The translations under genes and the position numbers were made by a program. The notes beneath the pieces are model-generated. The model was given only the letters and a program-made list of their open reading frames with translations. It was not told where the DNA came from and ran no database searches. A DNA stretch of 64,000 nt from the NCBI RefSeq assembly GCF_001549985.1, contig NZ_LROZ01000005.1, positions 967-64,966 of the forward strand. The letters are read 5' to 3'. This document shows, piece by piece, positions 1-7,928 of the stretch (position 1 is the first letter of the stretch; each line of letters begins with the position of its first letter). This DNA comes from Myroides odoratus (GTDB lineage: Bacteria > Bacteroidota > Bacteroidia > Flavobacteriales > Flavobacteriaceae).

Positions 1-442
1 GACGTTTCCGTACTTGCCTTTTAATTCATTGACGATATTGGTAATAAAATCTTCATTGTTGGTGATGTGATTGACAAACTCGATATTATCACCCAACTTG
101 GTAATGAAATCTTGATTCATAGCAATATGCTCTACAAATGTTTTGTTAGAAGCAATATCTGTTACCGCTAATTCGATTTTATTTTGTTCTGAATCAGTAA
201 CAACCAACTTGTCATTCACTAAGGTAAAGCTAACGTTAGTTGTATTAAAATCACTCCAATCAACATCATGCTCTACTCCATACTCATCATAATAAACAAA
301 AATATTGGTTGTAGCATTGTAGTTGACGTTTCCGTACTTGCCTTTTAATTCATTGACGATATTGGTAATAAAATCTTCATTGTTGGTAATGTGATTAACA
401 AACTCGATATTATCACCCAACTTAGTAATGAAATCTTGATTT
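1..442 (-). repeat. Tandem 324-bp coding repeat (two copies seen)
   Basis: Positions 1-118 and 325-442 match over about 118 bp with only three substitutions, all A/G. The period of 324 bp is exactly 108 codons, so the repeat stays in frame within the secreted repeat protein. The intervening 206 bp can be compared with only one copy here; more copies probably lie left of the window. Confidence 0.9.
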
Positions 443-879
443 TCCACCAAGTTTGTCACAAACGTATTATTTTTTGCAATCGCTGAAATGGCAAGAAATA
501 CCTTTCCTCCTTGCGTATCTGTGATTACTAAACTTTCAATGTCATTATTATCTTTTTCAATGGTAAAAGCCCGATTCTTTGTATCTATGTAAGTATCTCC
601 AGCTAATAATTGCGTCCATTTTTCGTTGCTCCAATAGTAAAAGCCTGCAACAAGTGATGTACTTCCTGTATTGTAAACAAGCAAACTTTCTTCAGGATTA
701 ACAATAGCTGATTTATCTTGCTCACTAAATAATTGAATTCTAGGAAGCAAAATACCTTTATCTTTAGCAACGATGTCTAATGCTGAAGCAGGATTGGGTT
801 CTCTTGTACCTATACCAACCTGAGCACTAACGAAATTTCCTAAAAATAAAAATAATAAAGGAATAACTTTTCTAATCAT
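1..879 (-). CDS. Secreted repeat protein with 108-residue repeats (partial, C-terminus outside window)
   Basis: Opens at an ATG at 879 and runs to the left edge without a stop, so the C-terminal part is missing. Residues 1-20 are a signal peptide ending VSAQ. It is followed by VGIGTREPNPASALDI and KGILLPRI, a head motif common in exported Bacteroidota fibre-like proteins. From about residue 147 the protein is built of a unit of about 108 residues containing DFITKLGDNIEFVNHITNNE and NIVNELKGKYGN; a second copy starts 324 bp further on. Same strand as the OmpA/PorP/T9SS-B genes upstream, 310 bp after the OmpA gene. Surface adhesin or fibre is an inference; the ligand cannot be told. The frame was checked codon by codon. 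Confidence 0.85.
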   Translation of the reverse strand, partial: MIRKVIPLLFLFLGNFVSAQVGIGTREPNPASALDIVAKDKGILLPRIQLFSEQDKSAIVNPEESLLVYNTGSTSLVAGFYYWSNEKWTQLLAGDTYIDTKNRAFTIEKDNNDIESLVITDTQGGKVFLAISAIAKNNTFVTNLVENQDFITKLGDNIEFVNHITNNEDFITNIVNELKGKYGNVNYNATTNIFVYYDEYGVEHDVDWSDFNTTNVSFTLVNDKLVVTDSEQNKIELAVTDIASNKTFVEHIAMNQDFITKLGDNIEFVNHITNNEDFITNIVNELKGKYGNV

Positions 880-1189
880 AATTTCTCTCAGTAGATTAAT
901 TAATAACACACTAACTTTAAAAAAGACGAACAATAACATCAATACTTCGGATGTAAATGAAGTACATATTCATTACTCGCCAGAAACAAGCTACCTTGCT
1001 TCTCTTATTATTAAACTTATATTTCCAGCATGATCCATGCTCAAAATAGGATTACTTCAAACTTTCATGAACAACAATGTTGCTCAACTAGTTGAGTTAA
1101 GAGTTCTATTTCGGTTTTATCGAAACTGTGTTCCTTACTTTTAGTACATAAACACAGCCTTGATAAACCTGTACATGTCCAACTAGACT
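880..1189. other. Intergenic region between OmpA-family gene and repeat-protein gene
   Basis: No coding sequence or clear T-tailed terminator is seen in these 310 bp. A perfect 14-bp palindrome, CTCAACTAGTTGAG, lies at 1083-1096. The repeat-protein gene may be transcribed from here, but no TAnnTTTG box on the minus strand could be assigned. Confidence 0.5.
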
Positions 1190-3151
1190 TTATATTTCTT
1201 TAATAATAAATTCACTGCGTCTATTTTCTTGGTGTTCCGAAGTAGTACACGGTACACCATTACTACATTTGTTTAGCAACTGACTTTCTCCATATCCTCG
1301 TCCAGTCAAGCGACTCGGATCGATTCCTTGTTCAATCATCCATTTAATGGTTGATTTCACACGACGATCAGATAAACTCATGTTGTAATCATCATTTCCT
1401 CTACTATCTGTATGAGAGCGAACATCAATTTTCATGGAAGGGTATTCTTTCATTACCTCTACTACTTTCATCAATTCAATCGAAGCATCTCTACGAATAT
1501 TAGATTTATCAAAATCAAAATAAATAGGTTGCAAATTGAGTCTTTTAAATAAATCATCGTTTAAGCCCAAAGGTTTTTCCGCCTTTTCTAATCCGATATT
1601 CACTACTTTAACTCCAGGTTCGCGATTTACGTTAAAAGCAACTTCCACCGTATTATAGGATTCTTTTTCTGCTTTTATACGGTACTTATATCCACAATCT
1701 AAAAGTGAAGTGATATAATATCCCTTACTATTGGTGTAAAGGGTATCTGATTTTTGATAGAATGCATCTGAAATAACAATCAAGGCATTCGCTACGATTT
1801 CATTCGTATCTTTATCGTATACTGTACCTTCAATCGTTTGTTTGCATGGTTTTTCAGCAAGGAAATAAATATCATCAGATCCTTTACCATCTGCGCGGTT
1901 TGAACTAACAAATCCTTTATTTTGTTTGGGATCTAAATAAAATCCAAAATCGTCCATGCTACTATTGATTGGTGTTCCCATGTTTACCACAGGGCCAAAA
2001 CTTCCATTAGGATAGAGTTTGGTTACAAACACATCCAATCCACCTAAACCTGGATGCCCATCAGAAGAGAAATACAACTGATAATCGGAGGCTATAAAAG
2101 GAAAGTTTTCCCTACCTTCTGTATTGATTGATGTTCCTAGATTTTCAATAGGACCATAGCCTTCATGCTCGTATAGAGCCACGCGAAATAAATCGGATTG
2201 TCCAATTGTACCTTGTCGATCAGAAGCAAAATACAACCACTTATCATCGGGTGTTAATGCAGGATGGGCTGTATTAAAGTTATCCGAATTAAAAGGCAAT
2301 TCTACAACATTTCCCCACTTTCCATCCGCTTGTTTTACTGCCTTATACAATTTCAATAAAGAGGTTTTATCTTTATTTTGTTTGCTTTTTCCGCTGGTTT
2401 TCGAATTGTTACGCGTGAAATACATCGTATTGCCATCTTGTGTAAAGACAGCCGTTGCATCATTAACTGCTGAATTAATTTCTGGTGCAAAAAGCGCGGG
2501 TTCTCCAAACCCATTTTGACCAATCGTAGCGCTATATAAACTAGTATAGCTTTCATTTGTCCAAGAATGGATTTTACTACTATGTTGCTGATTTGTAGCA
2601 CGTGCTGAAGTAAATATAAATTGATCCCCAAGAAGGGTTCCTCCATAATCTGAATATTCCGTATTTAAATCTAGATGTTTAATATCATAGCGATCCGAAC
2701 GATTTTCAATATGAGCTAAATAATCGCGGTTCTTGTTGTATAAATCGACTCTAGAATCTCGCTGTTCTAATACGGCAAACTGATCCATCATTTGTTTAGA
2801 TTTGGTATAATCTTCAACTGATTTTAGAGTTTGTGCATAGCGATAGTAGTATTCTGAGGGTAGCTTTGCAAGTTCTTTGTCCTCATAATGTCCTTCAAAG
2901 AGTTCGGTATACCATCTATTTGCCTCTACTAATTTCCCATTAAAATAGTAAGCATCAGCAAGATTTTGCAAAATAGACGTATTGACATAGCCCTGATTTG
3001 CCATGCGTTCATACACTTTAATAGCGTCAACATAAGCCAGTCGATCAAAACTTTTATCTGCTTGTTTTTCTTTTTTAATTTGACTATAACCTGTTGTGCT
3101 TAAGCCCAAGGCTATACTTAATATTCCAAGTTGAATTATTTGTTTCACCAT
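1190..3151 (-). CDS. OmpA-family protein with TPR-like, PD40 and regulatory-like domains
   Basis: 653 residues: signal peptide (1-23), TPR-like helices (about 30-140), WD40-like PD40 beta-propeller repeats (about 160-430, with repeated YFASDRQG/YFSSDGHPG-type motifs), a carboxypeptidase-regulatory-like beta domain (about 435-530), and a C-terminal OmpA domain (about 540-653) with YFDFDKSNIR and an NRRSEFII end that binds peptidoglycan. This architecture belongs to outer-membrane-anchored proteins that accompany PorP/SprF-like proteins and T9SS type B substrates. It follows the PorP gene by 11 bp on the same strand, so the three are probably one operon. It probably anchors a surface complex to the cell wall; the exact partner is inferred from neighbours. 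Confidence 0.92.
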   Translation of the reverse strand: MVKQIIQLGILSIALGLSTTGYSQIKKEKQADKSFDRLAYVDAIKVYERMANQGYVNTSILQNLADAYYFNGKLVEANRWYTELFEGHYEDKELAKLPSEYYYRYAQTLKSVEDYTKSKQMMDQFAVLEQRDSRVDLYNKNRDYLAHIENRSDRYDIKHLDLNTEYSDYGGTLLGDQFIFTSARATNQQHSSKIHSWTNESYTSLYSATIGQNGFGEPALFAPEINSAVNDATAVFTQDGNTMYFTRNNSKTSGKSKQNKDKTSLLKLYKAVKQADGKWGNVVELPFNSDNFNTAHPALTPDDKWLYFASDRQGTIGQSDLFRVALYEHEGYGPIENLGTSINTEGRENFPFIASDYQLYFSSDGHPGLGGLDVFVTKLYPNGSFGPVVNMGTPINSSMDDFGFYLDPKQNKGFVSSNRADGKGSDDIYFLAEKPCKQTIEGTVYDKDTNEIVANALIVISDAFYQKSDTLYTNSKGYYITSLLDCGYKYRIKAEKESYNTVEVAFNVNREPGVKVVNIGLEKAEKPLGLNDDLFKRLNLQPIYFDFDKSNIRRDASIELMKVVEVMKEYPSMKIDVRSHTDSRGNDDYNMSLSDRRVKSTIKWMIEQGIDPSRLTGRGYGESQLLNKCSNGVPCTTSEHQENRRSEFIIKEI

Positions 3152-3162
3152 ACTTGTACTGA

Positions 3163-4095
3163 TTAGAAGAACCTTGGCGCAGCAATGCGCTTATAGCTAT
3201 TAAACAAAGTGAATCGCATAAAAATCTCATGAGATCCTGAATTATATCGAGCCAATTTAGAAGTTTCAGCATCATAACTATACCCAACAAAGATATTTTC
3301 TGACACTTGAAAACCAACCAAACCACTCACTGCTGCATCCCAACGGTAAGCAACTCCTGCAGTAAACTTATCTACAAACATGAAATTAGCAGATACATCC
3401 ATCTGCAAGGGAGATCCTTGCTCCATTTTCACCATAGCAGCTGGTTTAAATTTGATATCGTTATTTAGATCGAACACGTATCCCCCTGTCACATATAAGT
3501 GCATCTTTTCACGCATTGTTTTGACATTATTATCGTCATAACGCGAACGAGTTAGTAATGTGGGTACTGAAACACCTACATAAGCCTTATCTGAATACAA
3601 GAATAATCCCGCCCCAATATTGGCATTAAATTCATTTTTAATATCATCTTCTGCTACTGGGTCTGTCGGGTTGTAAATATGTAACTTACTGTAATTGACA
3701 TCTAGTAAATTTCCTGACCCTTTCAATCCAAAAGCCAACTTATAATTGTAGTTCAAATTCACAGCATAAGATAAATCAACTGATAAGGTATTATCGTCCA
3801 TCACCCCTAAGTGATCGTTGACAAAACTCACCCCTAATCCCAATCCAGATTCCCCCAAAGGAGTATTGACAGACAAAGTTGCTGTTTTAGGAGCCCCTTC
3901 TAACCCCACCCATTGGGTGCGATATAAACCAAAAATATTCAACCCTTCTCTACTTCCTGCATAGGCAGGGTTGATGTTTGAGTGGTTATACATATACTGC
4001 GTATATTGTGGATCTTGTTGCGCATAGGACTGTTCCATACAAAACAAGCCTACCCCTCCAAGAACAAAAGTCTTTATTGTGTTTTTTAGTCTCAT
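3163..4095 (-). CDS. PorP/SprF family type IX secretion outer-membrane protein
   Basis: 310 residues with an N-terminal signal peptide ending SYAQ and directly after it QDPQYTQYMYNHSNINPAYA, the hallmark start of the PorP/SprF family. The rest is a predicted 14-strand-type beta-barrel with alternating hydrophobic residues and an aromatic C-terminus ending PRFF. Members help export or anchor individual T9SS cargo, and a dedicated copy often sits beside its type B substrate, as here. Located 12 bp after the T9SS-B gene and 11 bp before the OmpA-family gene on the same strand, which supports co-transcription. The family call is firm; which substrate it serves is inference from adjacency. Confidence 0.93.
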   Translation of the reverse strand: MRLKNTIKTFVLGGVGLFCMEQSYAQQDPQYTQYMYNHSNINPAYAGSREGLNIFGLYRTQWVGLEGAPKTATLSVNTPLGESGLGLGVSFVNDHLGVMDDNTLSVDLSYAVNLNYNYKLAFGLKGSGNLLDVNYSKLHIYNPTDPVAEDDIKNEFNANIGAGLFLYSDKAYVGVSVPTLLTRSRYDDNNVKTMREKMHLYVTGGYVFDLNNDIKFKPAAMVKMEQGSPLQMDVSANFMFVDKFTAGVAYRWDAAVSGLVGFQVSENIFVGYSYDAETSKLARYNSGSHEIFMRFTLFNSYKRIAAPRFF

Positions 4096-4107
4096 CTATT
4101 TTGGGAT

Positions 4108-5424
4108 TTAATTGGTCTCTACATGTAAATTGGCTGCTTTCTTAATCATACGATTGCCATTTGCATCTTTGTATTCATAAGTCACTACATAGTAATATGT
4201 TCCACTTGGTAATTTTTTATTTTTATCCACTGTAATCTTACCATCGGAATATCCTCTAAACACATTTGTACTTCCATCTCCTTTTGGATCATATCCCGTA
4301 GTTTCATACACTTTTACTCCCCAACGATTGTAAATCTCTACGCGGTTATTGGGATATTTATTGATATTATCAATAATGAAGTAATCATTTTTACCATCTC
4401 CATCGGGTGTGACTAGATTGTAAATCACTACATCCCCTTCAATAATCCAATCCTTTTTTACTGTAGCTAAAGTGAAATAACCAAAATCTTTAATTTCTGC
4501 AACTGTCGTTACTCTTTTGAGAGACATATCCACTACTCCTCCTTCATCCACCCATAGTTGTTGTTTGGCATCCCAGCGGACAATATGCAATTCTTCTTCT
4601 GGATTTTTAAGTAATTCCGGAGGTGTAGTTTCCTCATTCCAATCCAAACTCAAGACAACCATATTCGGTTGTTTTAAATTCCCTTCCAATCGCCAATATT
4701 CTTTCTCGTTTAAGACCTTAATTACCCCTGTTGTTTTTTTATGCGCTGTAAAGAACGGAGCATCTTCTAAATAATATTGCCCTACAATAGTGGCTAAAAC
4801 ATCATCCGGTGCACTAATCACTGCTGGGCGAAAATATTCTTTATGTCCAATAGGATATTCAAAACGATCATTTCCTTTCTTTTCCACTGCTCCTTCAATA
4901 TAGCTGTGATTGCCAACATTCTCATGTCGAGCCCCAGCAAGGAAAGTAACCATCCCATTAGAAACTGAAGTAATAGTATTTTTTGTTGGATCTACTTTTA
5001 CAATTCCATTTTTAAAATGAGCCAAACCTGAAATATCAATATTGTTCTTTAAGTCAAAAGCATTTCCATTTAGTTCGCTGTCAAATTCAATATTGTAAAA
5101 AGAAGCCAAACTATTTCCTGTGATTCGCTTTGCTTGGGTAGAATTAGATAAAATAAAAAAAGTAGAAGAACTCTTCATCGAAGAAGAAATCCCATAATAC
5201 CCATCATTCGTAAAATCCTTATAATAATACACGCTCCCATCATTCACAAAAGTGCCAGAAGCTGTATTTGTAAAATCGAGCTGAGTAGATAAAATGGTTT
5301 CTGGGCGGACACTGAATAAACCTGTATTCACTAACTGAATATGCTCCGATTCGTCTTGTCCATAAGATAAGGTATGAACACAAATAAGCAGCAAGGAGGT
5401 TAATTTGAAATAATTCTGACTCAT
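4108..5424 (-). CDS. Secreted protein with T9SS type B (gliding motility-associated) C-terminal domain
   Basis: 438 residues from the ATG at 5424, chosen because it puts a signal peptide (MSQNYFKLTSLLLICVHTLS) at the N-terminus; an ATG at 5484 would add 20 non-signal residues. The middle is a beta-rich region of unknown function. The C-terminal ~90 residues carry YNLVTPDGDGKNDYFIIDNI, YPNNRVEIYNRWGVKVYET and LPSGTYYYVV, diagnostic of the CHU_C/T9SS type B sorting domain. The protein should therefore cross the outer membrane by type IX secretion. First gene of the PorP/OmpA operon; the PorP/SprF-like neighbour is its probable secretion partner. Confidence 0.9.
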   Translation of the reverse strand: MSQNYFKLTSLLLICVHTLSYGQDESEHIQLVNTGLFSVRPETILSTQLDFTNTASGTFVNDGSVYYYKDFTNDGYYGISSSMKSSSTFFILSNSTQAKRITGNSLASFYNIEFDSELNGNAFDLKNNIDISGLAHFKNGIVKVDPTKNTITSVSNGMVTFLAGARHENVGNHSYIEGAVEKKGNDRFEYPIGHKEYFRPAVISAPDDVLATIVGQYYLEDAPFFTAHKKTTGVIKVLNEKEYWRLEGNLKQPNMVVLSLDWNEETTPPELLKNPEEELHIVRWDAKQQLWVDEGGVVDMSLKRVTTVAEIKDFGYFTLATVKKDWIIEGDVVIYNLVTPDGDGKNDYFIIDNINKYPNNRVEIYNRWGVKVYETTGYDPKGDGSTNVFRGYSDGKITVDKNKKLPSGTYYYVVTYEYKDANGNRMIKKAANLHVETN

Positions 5425-5857
5425 ATAAGTTTTATTAAATGGTTGGTATTCCTTTCTATTGCTCAGTATTACTATACTATCCAATATATTGAATCACTAA
5501 AACATATCTTAATTTAAATACACAAATATTAAAATTTACATAAATTTAAATAAAAAAATGAATCAAAACCAAATTAAAACAAATATTAAAGTAAAGTTAA
5601 TTTAGCAATAACATTAACATATGAGTAATTTTTAACAAAAAAAATAACCATATAAACCATAATAACACCTATCTTAACATTTAAACACCTTCTTTGATTT
5701 AAAAAATGATTTTATGATAATTTTATTTTTATTAAAAAATAATAAATTCATTTATTTTAAAATAGAGAACTATCAAAATCAATAACTTAACGTTAATCCA
5801 CAAAAAAACCACTAGATACCCAGTGGTTTGCTAGTGGTTTTTCAAAACGAAAGTTTT
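5425..5857. other. AT-rich intergenic region
   Basis: 433 bp, very AT-rich, without coding potential. It holds the mnmD terminator hairpin at its right end and must contain the promoter of the T9SS-B operon, but no CAAAnnTA (minus-strand TAnnTTTG) box with a good partner was identified. Confidence 0.5.
5804..5842 (-). terminator. Terminator after mnmD
   Basis: A 12-bp perfect inverted repeat, AAAAACCACTAG (5804-5815) and CTAGTGGTTTTT (5831-5842), ends in a T-run on the minus strand. A shorter alternative stem (ACCACT/AGTGGT, 5809-5826) overlaps it. It lies 16 bp beyond the mnmD stop. Confidence 0.85.
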
Positions 5858-6529
5858 CTAATTTTTATATGCGAGAAGCATTTCTCTTTTGCCAGGTGGA
5901 CCTGTTACAATTTCAATCGTAAATCCAGCGGCTTTCATATTTCTTTTAATTGGATTTCGACAAGCATAAGTCACCAACATTCCTCCTTTTTTTAAGCTAT
6001 CATAGGCGGTTTTAAAAATAGCTTCAGACCATAAATGGGGTTGAAATTGATAGCCAAAAACATCAAAATAGACCAAATCAAAATCAGCTCGTTGTAGGGC
6101 TACAGTTTCAAATGTTGCTTGTAGCTTCTGTACTACTACTTGTGGATGTAAAGCTACTTCAACATCCCAAGGGGCTTGATGCAAAGCCTTAAACAATGCT
6201 TCTCCTTCCGTAAAGTCAGATACCAGCGAAGGAAAAGTCAATACACTATATTCTGATTCTGTCAATGGAAACGCTTCAATAGTGTGGTAAACTAATTTTT
6301 TTTCCTTTGGTACAACGTTAGCCATGGTTAAAAAGGCATTCAATCCTGTTCCTAAACCAAACTCTACTATTTTTATTTCGTCTTGGTCCATAAACTTCAT
6401 CAGTCCTTGTTCAATATAAACGTGGTTAGATTCTTGTATCGCTCCGTGAATAGAGTGATACGTTTCTCCCCACTCTTCTACTTCTAGCGAATGAGAACCA
6501 TCTGAAGTGACTATAATCTTTCTCTTCAT
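5858..6529 (-). CDS. mnmD: tRNA (5-methylaminomethyl-2-thiouridine)(34)-methyltransferase MnmD
   Basis: 223 residues of the stand-alone MnmC2-type methyltransferase (DUF752) family, which adds the last methyl group to the wobble uridine of tRNA using SAM. Visible motifs: the substrate-side HSIHGAIQESNHVYIEQG near residue 25, the SAM-binding VEFGLGTGLNAF near residue 55, and the catalytic-region YFDVFGYQFQPHLW near residue 155. The oxidoreductase half found in E. coli MnmC is absent, as usual in Bacteroidota. Last gene of a three-gene minus-strand run behind two lipoprotein genes (8-bp gaps), so its expression is probably coupled to theirs; no functional link is obvious. Confidence 0.9.
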   Translation of the reverse strand: MKRKIIVTSDGSHSLEVEEWGETYHSIHGAIQESNHVYIEQGLMKFMDQDEIKIVEFGLGTGLNAFLTMANVVPKEKKLVYHTIEAFPLTESEYSVLTFPSLVSDFTEGEALFKALHQAPWDVEVALHPQVVVQKLQATFETVALQRADFDLVYFDVFGYQFQPHLWSEAIFKTAYDSLKKGGMLVTYACRNPIKRNMKAAGFTIEIVTGPPGKREMLLAYKN

Positions 6530-6536
6530 TATACTA

Positions 6537-6983
6537 TTAAGGAATCAATAATTTTTTTATTCTCGGTATAGGTCCACCACATTTCTTTTGATGGCAACTT
6601 AAACATGCCTCAACAATAGCGTTGAACTTTTCTTTTGTCTGTTGATTAGGATCAGCATAAAACGCTTCTTCTACTTGAATAAACGCTTGTGCTTGTGTTT
6701 CAAAAAACAAATCTTTATCTGAAGGATCCGTCATGACTGCCGAAAATAGACGCTGATGCAAACTAGGCATTGTATTATCGATGGATAATCCTTCCATAAT
6801 GCGCGCTCGAATACGTTGATTATCGACATACATCTGTTCCATCAAGGCCGCCATTTCGGACATTTCATACAGTTGAAACGTACTTTCTTTGTGTTCTACC
6901 GCAGGTTGTGCTTCCACTTTGGATTCCTTTTTACAACTCACACACAAACAAAGAAATAACGCAATGAGTCCCAAACGCATCAT
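6537..6983 (-). CDS. Lipoprotein with a single c-type heme motif (CXXCH)
   Basis: 148 residues from the ATG at 6983; a second ATG follows at once at 6980. The upstream in-frame ATG at 7028 is rejected because it lies inside the previous gene and destroys the signal; the chosen start has AAGGA a few bases upstream. MMRLGLIALFLCLCVSC is a lipoprotein signal with Cys17 as the lipidated residue. Near the C-terminus CLSCH (127-131) is a heme c attachment motif, followed by another Cys. It is probably a small periplasmic cytochrome-like lipoprotein, but the helical body resembles nothing I can name. It starts 8 bp after the DUF4920 lipoprotein gene. Confidence 0.85.
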   Translation of the reverse strand: MMRLGLIALFLCLCVSCKKESKVEAQPAVEHKESTFQLYEMSEMAALMEQMYVDNQRIRARIMEGLSIDNTMPSLHQRLFSAVMTDPSDKDLFFETQAQAFIQVEEAFYADPNQQTKEKFNAIVEACLSCHQKKCGGPIPRIKKLLIP

Positions 6984-6990
6984 ACCGTCC

Positions 6991-7503
6991 TTATTTAGCA
7001 ATTGCAATTCCATCTGCTTCAAATGCATAGGTAATTTTAGGTTCAGTAATCGCTGCTATTTCAGCCTCACTTTTACCAGCATCCTTAGCGTAGTGTTTTA
7101 ATTCATCAATAGATACAACCGACACAAAAGCTCTTCCTTGCATCACTACCTCATGTCCTGCTGCATTCATTGGGGCAAAAAAACCATAGTCCTTGAAGCG
7201 AACAAAACTACTTTTATCTTGGTCCAAGTCGACTTGCATCCAACACCCCTTTTTCTGACATACTTCTTTAATTGTAGAAGTAAAGGCAACTTGTAAAGTA
7301 TCTCCTTCTTTTAAATGGTCAAATTTGCTCCACATTTCTTCTTTAGACAAAACAGGTAATTTAGCGTCCAAATCTTGTCCAAAAGTTTCATACACTTTAG
7401 CAGGTGTTGCTGCTACTTCTTGTGTTGCTTGTTGCTCTTGCTTCTTTGCACAGCTAGTCGTTGCCAAAGCAAGTAATCCTAAGGTTACTACGAGATATTT
7501 CAT
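6991..7503 (-). CDS. DUF4920 domain-containing lipoprotein
   Basis: 170 residues. A lipoprotein signal ends at Cys18 (LATTSC). The rest matches the DUF4920 family of Bacteroidota as I recall it: a beta-rich domain with VCQKKGCWMQV near residue 82 and SFVRFKDYGFFAP near residue 100. The paired cysteines suggest metal binding or a disulphide, unproven. First gene of the run DUF4920 - cytochrome-like lipoprotein - mnmD. A minus-strand -7 box TATCTTTG (7530-7537) lies 26 bp upstream of the ATG. Function unknown; the neighbouring heme-motif lipoprotein suggests an envelope redox or metal role. Confidence 0.88.
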   Translation of the reverse strand: MKYLVVTLGLLALATTSCAKKQEQQATQEVAATPAKVYETFGQDLDAKLPVLSKEEMWSKFDHLKEGDTLQVAFTSTIKEVCQKKGCWMQVDLDQDKSSFVRFKDYGFFAPMNAAGHEVVMQGRAFVSVVSIDELKHYAKDAGKSEAEIAAITEPKITYAFEADGIAIAK

Positions 7504-7529
7504 TTGATTGTGTTAATATATAGTTGGAT

Positions 7530-7537
7530 CAAAGATA
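7530..7537 (-). promoter_or_regulatory. -7 box of the DUF4920 operon
   Basis: On the minus strand this reads TATCTTTG, a perfect match to the Bacteroidota TAnnTTTG element. A -33 TTG at the usual distance is not evident. Confidence 0.55.
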
Positions 7538-7822
7538 ATTAAAAAATAAACTGAAAATAAATACAAGTAAACCATTTCGAATCGGCTTCCTCTTTCTTCT
7601 TGTAGACAAGAAAAAACAACTATAATCTTTTCATCTTTACCATGCAGCGATAATAAAAATCCTCTTTTTTAGTAGCGAATAAAGGTAGGTCTAAGTAAAT
7701 CAAAAAAATAAACTAAAAACGAATGGTTTACACAAACAAATTCAAAGTATTCTAAATTTTCTCAAGTTTTTTTTTGATAATATAATATTTTATTCAGCTA
7801 CATAAATATTCTTTAAATTAAA

Positions 7823-7854
7823 TTGATAAATAGCGACTTTTTTTGCTATTTTTG
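7823..7854 (+). promoter_or_regulatory. Promoter of ilvE
   Basis: TTG at 7823-7825 and TATTTTTG at 7847-7854, 21 bp apart, fit the Bacteroidota consensus. The predicted leader of about 70 nt contains a small hairpin (GCAGTT ... AACTGC, about 7860-7880). Confidence 0.7.
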
Positions 7855-7928
7855 TAAGGCAGTTGAATAAAAAAACTGCTTGAACGTTTTATTTAATACA
7901 ACAACAACTTTTAAAAAAACACTATAAA

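Larger units (their letters stand above)
7504..7928. other. Divergent intergenic region between DUF4920 gene and ilvE
   Basis: 425 bp with promoters at both ends (7530-7537 minus, 7823-7854 plus). In between are a 7-bp dyad TTCTTGT-AG-ACAAGAA around 7596-7611 and a long-range inverted pair, GTAAACCATTTCG (7567-7579) and CGAATGGTTTAC (7720-7731). No gene seen. Confidence 0.5.

Noticed and set aside
4517..4774. Open frame antisense to the T9SS type B gene, and many similar antisense frames over ettA, trkH and holA
   Set aside because: Shadows of strongly supported genes; their translations are low in sense and lack start context.
7859..7881. Hairpin in the ilvE leader as a possible attenuator or riboswitch
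   Set aside because: The stem is only six base pairs, no leader peptide rich in Ile/Leu/Val and no T-run follows.
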